Shown here piece after piece: positions 1 to 5,189 of a stretch of 5,189 nucleotides of DNA. The DNA lies in NCBI GenBank assembly GCA_017538775.1, contig JAFYIF010000229.1:1-5189 (forward strand), written 5' to 3'. Positions within the stretch are counted from its first letter, which is position 1. Every line of letters starts with the position of its first letter. The DNA comes from Oscillospiraceae bacterium (GTDB taxonomy: Bacteria; Bacillota; Clostridia; Oscillospirales; Oscillospiraceae). The notes beneath the pieces are model-generated. The model was not told the DNA's origin, made no database searches, and saw nothing but the letters and a program-made list of their open reading frames with translations. The position numbers and the translations under genes were made by a program.

Positions 1-744
1 ATCGACCGTGTCCATATACTCCTCCAGATGCTTCGACGGCATGACCGTGGAATTGCACAGAATCGTCGTCCTGCCGTCCCGGATCACCTGGTATTTATCG
101 TTCACAAGGGCAAGAGAGACTTCCCCGTCCTTCATATTGTAGATCGAGCTCATCTCCAGGCCTTCGACGTACTCCTCAATGACGACCGTTTTATTCTCCG
201 AAGATGCCAGCGCCTTTTCGACCGCCGCGGCCAGCGCTTCCTTTTCGGCGCATATGGTAATGCCGACATGTCCGCCGTAATCCGCGGGCTTCACGATCAC
301 GGGAAACGGCATGTCCTCCAGATCCGCTTCCGAAAACGTTCCGTTCCTGCAGTATTCCTTCGGAATCGGCACGCCATATTTGTCGCAGTATGCCTTGAAG
401 CTGCGCTTGTCGCGCGTCAGGGCGACGATCCGCTCGTCCGCATAGAACGGCATGCCCAGTCTCTGGCTGAGCTGTGCGGCGAGAAGGACTCTGGTCTCGC
501 TGTAGCCGGCCATGATCCCGTCGACGTGCTCTTCTCTGCATCGCGCTTCCAGCGCGTCCAGATCGCGATAGTTCATGTCCCACGCCTGATCCGCGATCTT
601 CTTTGCGGGACTTTTGGTGTGATCCGTCGTCCAATCGACCACGATCGTGCAGATCCCCATCGCTTTTGCGGTCCTGACGATCTCCATATCGTTGACGTCC
701 GCGCCGACGATCAGAAGCTTTTTGCCCTTGAGCGTTTCATACAT
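1..744 (-). CDS. ATP-grasp domain protein, N-terminal 248 residues (partial)
   Basis: This reading frame is open from ATG at 744 to the left edge, so the C-terminus is missing. Residues 8-37 (KKLLIVGADVND..., then ICTIVVD) form a Rossmann-like pre-ATP-grasp domain as in CarB/PurK-type enzymes. Residues 110-128 (TRDKRSFKAYCDKYGVPIP) match the conserved entry to the ATP-grasp fold. FPVIVKPADYGGHVGI (147-162) carries the ATP-binding Lys152 and a glycine-rich loop, and VVIEEYVEGLEMS (187-199) supplies the acidic/hinge strand that contacts adenine and ribose. The Mg-binding Glu/Asn residues of the C-terminal half would lie outside the window. Family members join a carboxylate to an amine or similar nucleophile through an acyl-phosphate; the substrate cannot be read here. 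The start is well supported by AGGAG nine bases upstream. It follows the aminotransferase gene by 50 nt, so a role in modifying an amino sugar is plausible inference. The fold is confident, the function open. Confidence 0.9.
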   Translation of the reverse strand, partial: MYETLKGKKLLIVGADVNDMEIVRTAKAMGICTIVVDWTTDHTKSPAKKIADQAWDMNYRDLDALEARCREEHVDGIMAGYSETRVLLAAQLSQRLGMPFYADERIVALTRDKRSFKAYCDKYGVPIPKEYCRNGTFSEADLEDMPFPVIVKPADYGGHVGITICAEKEALAAAVEKALASSENKTVVIEEYVEGLEMSSIYNMKDGEVSLALVNDKYQVIRDGRTTILCNSTVMPSKHLEEYMDTVD

Positions 745-753
745 ACAGTGTAT

Positions 754-758
754 CTCCT
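754..758 (-). promoter_or_regulatory. Ribosome binding site of the ATP-grasp gene
   Basis: On the minus strand AGGAG stands nine bases before the ATG at 744. It decides the start: the next in-frame Met (residue 20) lies inside the first Rossmann motif. It also shows that this gene can be initiated independently of the aminotransferase stop at 795-797. Confidence 0.75.
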
Positions 759-769
759 GTTTCAAACCG

Positions 770-793
770 TTTTTCGTTTCTTTTTTTCGTTTC
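770..793 (-). repeat. 11-bp A-rich tandem direct repeat in the aminotransferase/ATP-grasp gap
   Basis: The minus strand carries GAAACGAAAAA twice (793-783 and 780-770), separated by two A residues. It lies between the aminotransferase stop and the ribosome binding site of the ATP-grasp gene. The strand is purine-rich and unstructured, so it may keep the upstream leader open for ribosomes or simply reflect slippage. No terminator hairpin precedes or follows it in the reading direction. No function is known to me. Confidence 0.6.
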
Positions 794-794
794 G

Positions 795-2110
<1,316 letters not shown>

Positions 2111-2114
<4 letters not shown>

Positions 2115-2584
2115 TTCCTTTTCTGTTGGGCGTCTTCCGGCTTTTGCCTGTGCGTGAGACGCCAGAGCAGCGTCCCCAGCAGCGAACCCAGAACCACACC
2201 CGCAAAATCGATCCAGATGTCCTGCACCTCTGCGCTCCGGTCGGAGAACAGCTGAATGCTCTCATCCAGCGCGGCGGCCAAGAACCCGATCATCAAAGCG
2301 ATCAAACACTTTCCCCGCAGCAGCAGAATAAGCCAGAAACCGAGCAGAGCGAACTCCGTCACATGGGCCAGCTTGCGCAGAAGCCCATGTCCCATTTCCC
2401 CCAGGCCGAAGATGCGCAGCACTGGATTGACGATGATATTCAACACCCAGCCGCTTTCACTGGAGGAACTGGACACCGGAAGCAGGGACTGGCCCCAGAT
2501 CAGCAGCAGCGCCACCACTGTGGCAGCCAGCAGCCAGGGGCTCCAGTTCCGTTCCCGCTCTTTGTCGCTCCGAACCAGACTCAT
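2111..2584 (-). CDS. VanZ-family membrane protein
   Basis: This 157-residue integral membrane protein has the VanZ family signature: RKLAHVTEFALLG (70-82, with Arg70, Lys71, His74 and Glu77), then LDESIQLFSDRSAEVQDIWI (106-125, with Asp107, Glu108, Gln111, Arg116 and Asp122) and DFAGVVLGSLLG (126-137). Hydrophobic segments lie near 16-36, 75-90, 92-107 and 126-142, with a less certain one at 46-60; a serine run (38-43) follows the first. The tail 145-157 is highly charged and probably cytoplasmic. VanZ was named for low-level teicoplanin resistance in Tn1546, but most family members have no assigned biochemical role, so resistance should not be assumed. Its start overlaps the dehydratase stop and its own stop overlaps the aminotransferase start, placing it inside a sugar-nucleotide operon. 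This suggests a part in envelope glycan or lipid-carrier handling, which is inference. Confidence 0.93.
2115..2120 (-). promoter_or_regulatory. Closely spaced ribosome binding site at the VanZ/aminotransferase overlap
   Basis: AAGGAA abuts the aminotransferase ATG, leaving only two bases after AGG. This is tighter than normal. With the ATGA stop/start overlap it suggests that terminating ribosomes re-initiate here, with little free initiation. Confidence 0.45.
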
Positions 2585-4608
2585 TGATCTCCCCCGGAGA
2601 CCAGAGCCATGTATTTGGAGTCGATCTCTACCTTTGCGCCGGTATCGACGGGGTGATAGGTGGAGACCATTTCCGCCACCCGCTCCCGGATGTCCCCGCT
2701 GTTCTGATACGCGGCGTTCATCAGATCCTCCAACTGGGCCAGGAAGCGTTCCGTGTCGAAGGGAATGGGGCAGCCCACATGGATCAGGTCATTCTGCGTC
2801 TTGCGCAGGCCCTCTTCGGCCATGAGCTTCTCCTCATAGAGCTTTTCGCCGGGCCGGAGGCCGGTGTATTCGATCCTGATGTCCACATCCGGGCGGAAGC
2901 CGCTGAGCCGGATCAGGTTCCGGGCCAGCGTGTCGATTTTGACCGGGCTGCCCATATCCAGTACCAGGATCTCGCCGCCCTGGGCATAGGTCCCGGCCAG
3001 CATGACCAGGCTCACCGCCTCCGGGATGGTCATGAAGTAGCGGATGATGTCCGGATGAGTCACAGTCACCGGGCCGCCGGCCTGGATCTGGCGTTTGAAG
3101 ATGGGGATCACGGAGCCGTTGCTGCCCAGCACGTTGCCGAAGCGGACCGCCACAAACTGCGTTTTGACCCGGCGGAATTCTTCCGGCTTGATCGGACTCC
3201 GGTTTGCCTTGGCCATGCCGTGGGTAAAAAGCTGGGGGATCTCTGCGGCCCGTCCGGCACGGATCTTGGCGTCAAAGCTCTGGATGATCATCTCACACAG
3301 GCGCTTGGACGCGCCCATGATGTTGGTGGGGTTCACCGCCTTGTCCGTGCTGATGAGGACGAAGCGCTCACAGCCGTGGACCATGGCGGCGTAGGCGGTT
3401 TTATAAGTACCGATGGCGTTGTTCTTGATGGCCTCGTTGGGGCTGTCCTCCATCAGGGGAACGTGCTTGTGGGCCGCCGCGTGATAGACGATCTGGGGGC
3501 GGTAATGCTCAAAAACCTGGAACATCCGGCGGCTGTCCCGCACAGAGCCGATCAGCGTCACCAGATCCAGTTCCGGATAGCGCTCTTTCAACTCCAGCTG
3601 GATGGCGTAGGCGTTGTTCTCATACACGTCGAAAATGATGAGCTGCCGGGGGGCGTGGGCCGCGATCTGGCGGCACAGCTCGCTGCCGATGCTGCCGCCG
3701 CCGCCGGTGACCAGCACCACCTTGCCGTTGATGAAGTCATAGACCTCCTCCATGTCGGCACGGATGGGTTCGCGGCCCAGCAGGTCCTCCACGGACACGT
3801 CCTTCATGTCGCTGACCGTGACCTGGCCCAGCACCAGCTGGAACAGGCCGGGGAGCTGTTTCAGCTCGCAGCTTGTCTTGTCGCAGATGTTGATGATCTC
3901 CCGCCGGTCCTCCACAGAGGCGGAAGGAATGGCGAGATAGATCTTGTCCACATGGTATTTCTCCGCATAAAACAGAATCTCGTCCCGACCGCCCACCACG
4001 GGGACCCCCTCGATGTAGCGGTACCACTTTCCGGGGTCGTCGTCGATGATGCAGACCACCTTGTCGTGGACCTTGCGGGTGCGGTTGATGTCCCGAAGGA
4101 GCATCTGGCCCGCGCTGCCCGCGCCGATCAGCATGACGCGGCCGCCCGGCTCCCGGTCCCGCTCCAGGCGGTCGGCAAAGAACATCAGGAGACGGAGCGA
4201 GAAGCGGGGGATCACCATCAGCAGGACCTGGAGGATGCTGCCCCAGAGATAATAGGACTGGGGCATCCGACCGCCCAGGATGGAGATGAGAACGCAGTGC
4301 AGCACCGCGCCCAGACCGGCAGCGGACAACGTCCGCACAAGTTCGGAGTAGCTGGCATAGCGCCAGACGCTGCGGTAGACATGGAGCATCCAGCCCAGCG
4401 CCACCGTCACAAGCGCGGAAATGCTGATGGAACCCAGATAGCGCTGAAGATAGATCTCCGGAATGGAGAGATAGTGGCAGTCAAAGCGAATCCAAAGTGC
4501 AAGGAAGAATGCGGCGTGGATGGCGATCAGGTCATACAGCACCAGCAGCAGCGCGCTGACCAGCCATTTGCGCGACCGGGTCCGTTTGCTCAGTTTTCGT
4601 GTCTCCAT
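2581..4608 (-). CDS. Membrane-anchored nucleotide-sugar 4,6-dehydratase (PglF/WbpM/CapD type)
   Basis: Residue numbers run from the upstream in-frame ATG at 4644 (687 aa); I prefer Met13 at 4608 (675 aa) because AGAGG touches the 4644 ATG but stands 11 bases before 4608. Four N-terminal membrane helices (about 28-51, 71-90, 105-124, 133-153) precede a CoA-binding-like Rossmann domain (RVMLIGAGSAGQ, 169-180; CIIDDDPGK, 198-206). The C-terminal extended SDR domain has the NAD(P) motif VTGGGGSIGSEL (312-323), AAAHKHVPLME (389-399), STDKAVNPTNIMGASKR (432-448), RFGNVLGSNGSV (501-512) and GLRPGEKLYEE (595-605). The catalytic Tyr position is Met443 (MxxxK, Lys447), the altered triad known from WbpM/PglF. 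Such enzymes remove water from UDP-GlcNAc to give a 4-keto-6-deoxy sugar at the inner membrane face. The coupled downstream aminotransferase fits that product. An unusual insert near 461-492 is reported separately. The exact substrate is inferred. Confidence 0.95.
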   Translation of the reverse strand: METRKLSKRTRSRKWLVSALLLVLYDLIAIHAAFFLALWIRFDCHYLSIPEIYLQRYLGSISISALVTVALGWMLHVYRSVWRYASYSELVRTLSAAGLGAVLHCVLISILGGRMPQSYYLWGSILQVLLMVIPRFSLRLLMFFADRLERDREPGGRVMLIGAGSAGQMLLRDINRTRKVHDKVVCIIDDDPGKWYRYIEGVPVVGGRDEILFYAEKYHVDKIYLAIPSASVEDRREIINICDKTSCELKQLPGLFQLVLGQVTVSDMKDVSVEDLLGREPIRADMEEVYDFINGKVVLVTGGGGSIGSELCRQIAAHAPRQLIIFDVYENNAYAIQLELKERYPELDLVTLIGSVRDSRRMFQVFEHYRPQIVYHAAAHKHVPLMEDSPNEAIKNNAIGTYKTAYAAMVHGCERFVLISTDKAVNPTNIMGASKRLCEMIIQSFDAKIRAGRAAEIPQLFTHGMAKANRSPIKPEEFRRVKTQFVAVRFGNVLGSNGSVIPIFKRQIQAGGPVTVTHPDIIRYFMTIPEAVSLVMLAGTYAQGGEILVLDMGSPVKIDTLARNLIRLSGFRPDVDIRIEYTGLRPGEKLYEEKLMAEEGLRKTQNDLIHVGCPIPFDTERFLAQLEDLMNAAYQNSGDIRERVAEMVSTYHPVDTGAKVEIDSKYMALVSGGDQ
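2589..2595 (-). promoter_or_regulatory. Ribosome binding site of the VanZ-family gene
   Basis: GGGGGAG stands four bases before the VanZ ATG at 2584 and lies inside the last codons of the dehydratase. It is the strongest-looking site in the window and supports substantial VanZ translation in addition to coupling through the ATGA overlap. Confidence 0.7.
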
Positions 4609-4615
4609 AACCGGG

Positions 4616-4662
4616 TCATCCTCTCGTGTAAATCGTCCGCTCATCCTCTGGTACTGAGAGGA
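4616..4662 (-). other. Leader with repeated AGAGGATGA and competing short pairings
   Basis: AGAGGATGA occurs at 4649-4641 and again at 4624-4616, exactly 25 bases apart. Upstream, the minus-strand TCCTCTC (4662-4656) can pair either with AGAGGA (4649-4644; 6 bp, 7-base loop) or with GAGAGGA (4625-4619; 7 bp), which contains the proposed ribosome binding site of the dehydratase. Only one pairing can form at a time. The pairings are short, so a regulatory role is speculative. Confidence 0.3.
4620..4624 (-). promoter_or_regulatory. Probable ribosome binding site for the dehydratase start at 4608
   Basis: AGAGG lies 11 bases before ATG 4608, which is slightly long but usable. An identical AGAGG at 4645-4649 is directly against ATG 4644 with no spacer, which is poor for initiation there. 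This is why the shorter protein is preferred; the 12 residues in question (MSGRFTREDDPV) have no recognisable motif. Confidence 0.5.
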
Positions 4663-4674
4663 ATCCGTTCGACC

Positions 4675-5189
4675 TTAACTCAGCAGCGCCATGAAGCGCT
4701 GGTAATACGCGGCTCTGGCGCTCTCCTTCTCCGATTCGTATGCGGCGCGGATCTGGCGCACCAGAGAAGGATCGCCTCCGGTCTTGTTCACCAGATATTG
4801 CAGCTCGTTGCAAACCGCGTCCACCTTTGCGTCGTAGGACGCCTCCAGCGCCGTGCCCTGGTTAAAATAGCGCAGGACAAACTCTTTTTTGGAGAAATTC
4901 GTGCCCTGGATGGACAACCATTCCGCCTCCGCCTGATCCGCCAACGCGGCCAGTTGGGCGACCGCTTCTGCGCGCAGCGCGTTCAGCTGGGCGTACAGTT
5001 CCCGGATCCGGGCCGCGTCGTCCGTGTTGCCCCCGGGGCTGCCGGTTCCGCCGGGCGTCACCGTTGCGGTGGGCACGGGGGTGGTCGGCGTCGGGGTCGG
5101 AGCGGCGGGACTCGGGCTTTCCGGCGCAGCAGTCCCGGCAGGGGGCTGCGTCTGCGTGCCCGGCTGCGCGGGCGCGCCGGTCTCCGCAG
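4675..5189 (-). CDS. Unrecognised protein with Pro/Thr-rich linker and helical C-terminal domain (N-terminus missing)
   Basis: The frame is open from the right edge to TAA at 4675-4677, giving 170 visible residues. A GTG at 5076 could be mistaken for a start, but the frame continues upstream without a stop and keeps the same composition. Visible residues 1-57 are low complexity, rich in Pro, Thr, Ala, Gly and Ser, with a PTPTPTTPVPTATVTPGG stretch, typical of an extracytoplasmic linker. Residues 58-170 are charged and helix-forming: an alanine/leucine-rich probable coiled coil (about 60-90), then WLSIQGTNFSKKEFVLRYF, a YDAKVDAVCNELQYLV helix, a TGGDPSLV turn, and a terminal helix ending QRFMALLS. 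I do not recognise the family. A surface or membrane-anchored protein with its signal or membrane segment off the window is the best inference. It ends 66 bases before the preferred dehydratase start, so it may belong to the same transcript. Confidence 0.8.
   Translation of the reverse strand, partial: AETGAPAQPGTQTQPPAGTAAPESPSPAAPTPTPTTPVPTATVTPGGTGSPGGNTDDAARIRELYAQLNALRAEAVAQLAALADQAEAEWLSIQGTNFSKKEFVLRYFNQGTALEASYDAKVDAVCNELQYLVNKTGGDPSLVRQIRAAYESEKESARAAYYQRFMALLS

Noticed and set aside
745..794. Possible terminator in the gap before the ATP-grasp gene
   Set aside because: In the direction of transcription the gap is A-rich, with no hairpin and no U-run. The T-run lies on the opposite strand, where no gene ends.
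4590..4619. A nine-codon reading frame (MTRLWRHEN) beginning at the ATG within the second AGAGGATGA
   Set aside because: It overlaps the dehydratase start out of frame and no ribosome binding site is well placed for it, since AGAGG touches its ATG. It has no attenuator-like codon run.
5074..5076. GTG as the start of the rightmost gene
   Set aside because: The frame continues without a stop to the window edge with the same Pro/Thr-rich composition, and no ribosome binding site precedes the GTG. The gene is more likely cut by the window.

Overview
The window is a high-GC (roughly 60% by eye) stretch in which every supportable gene lies on the minus strand, so transcription runs from right to left. 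Protein style, tight packing with two 4-nt stop/start overlaps, GGAG-type ribosome binding sites and a VanZ-family membrane protein suggest a Gram-positive, GC-rich Firmicute. A gut Clostridia/Oscillospiraceae member is my best guess, made from general resemblance and not from a database match.

Layout in transcription order: (1) 5189-4675, the C-terminal part of an unrecognised protein with a Pro/Thr/Ala-rich linker followed by a helical, charged domain; its N-terminus is off the right edge. (2) 4608 (or 4644)-2581, a large membrane-anchored nucleotide-sugar 4,6-dehydratase of the PglF/WbpM/CapD type. (3) 2584-2111, a small VanZ-family membrane protein. (4) 2114-795, a DegT/DnrJ/EryC1/StrS-family PLP aminotransferase of the kind that acts on 4-keto-6-deoxy sugars. 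(5) 744-1, the first 248 residues of an ATP-grasp enzyme, running off the left edge.

Genes 2, 3 and 4 are joined by ATGA overlaps and are almost certainly one translationally coupled unit; gene 5 follows after 50 nt with its own good ribosome binding site. Dehydratase plus aminotransferase is the standard two-step route from a UDP-HexNAc (most often UDP-GlcNAc) to a UDP-4-amino-4,6-dideoxy sugar, as in the first steps of bacillosamine synthesis. In that pathway an N-acetyltransferase (PglD) comes next; here the next gene encodes an ATP-grasp ligase-like protein. This raises the possibility, which is inference only, that the 4-amino group is acylated by an ATP-dependent ligase. The whole looks like part of a surface polysaccharide or protein-glycosylation locus.

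There are no RNA genes, CRISPR arrays, insertion sequences or convincing terminators, and no gene-free stretch longer than 70 bases. Small-scale features of note are a start-codon ambiguity at the dehydratase with a repeated AGAGGATGA and possible competing base-pairing, and an 11-bp A-rich direct repeat before the ATP-grasp gene.
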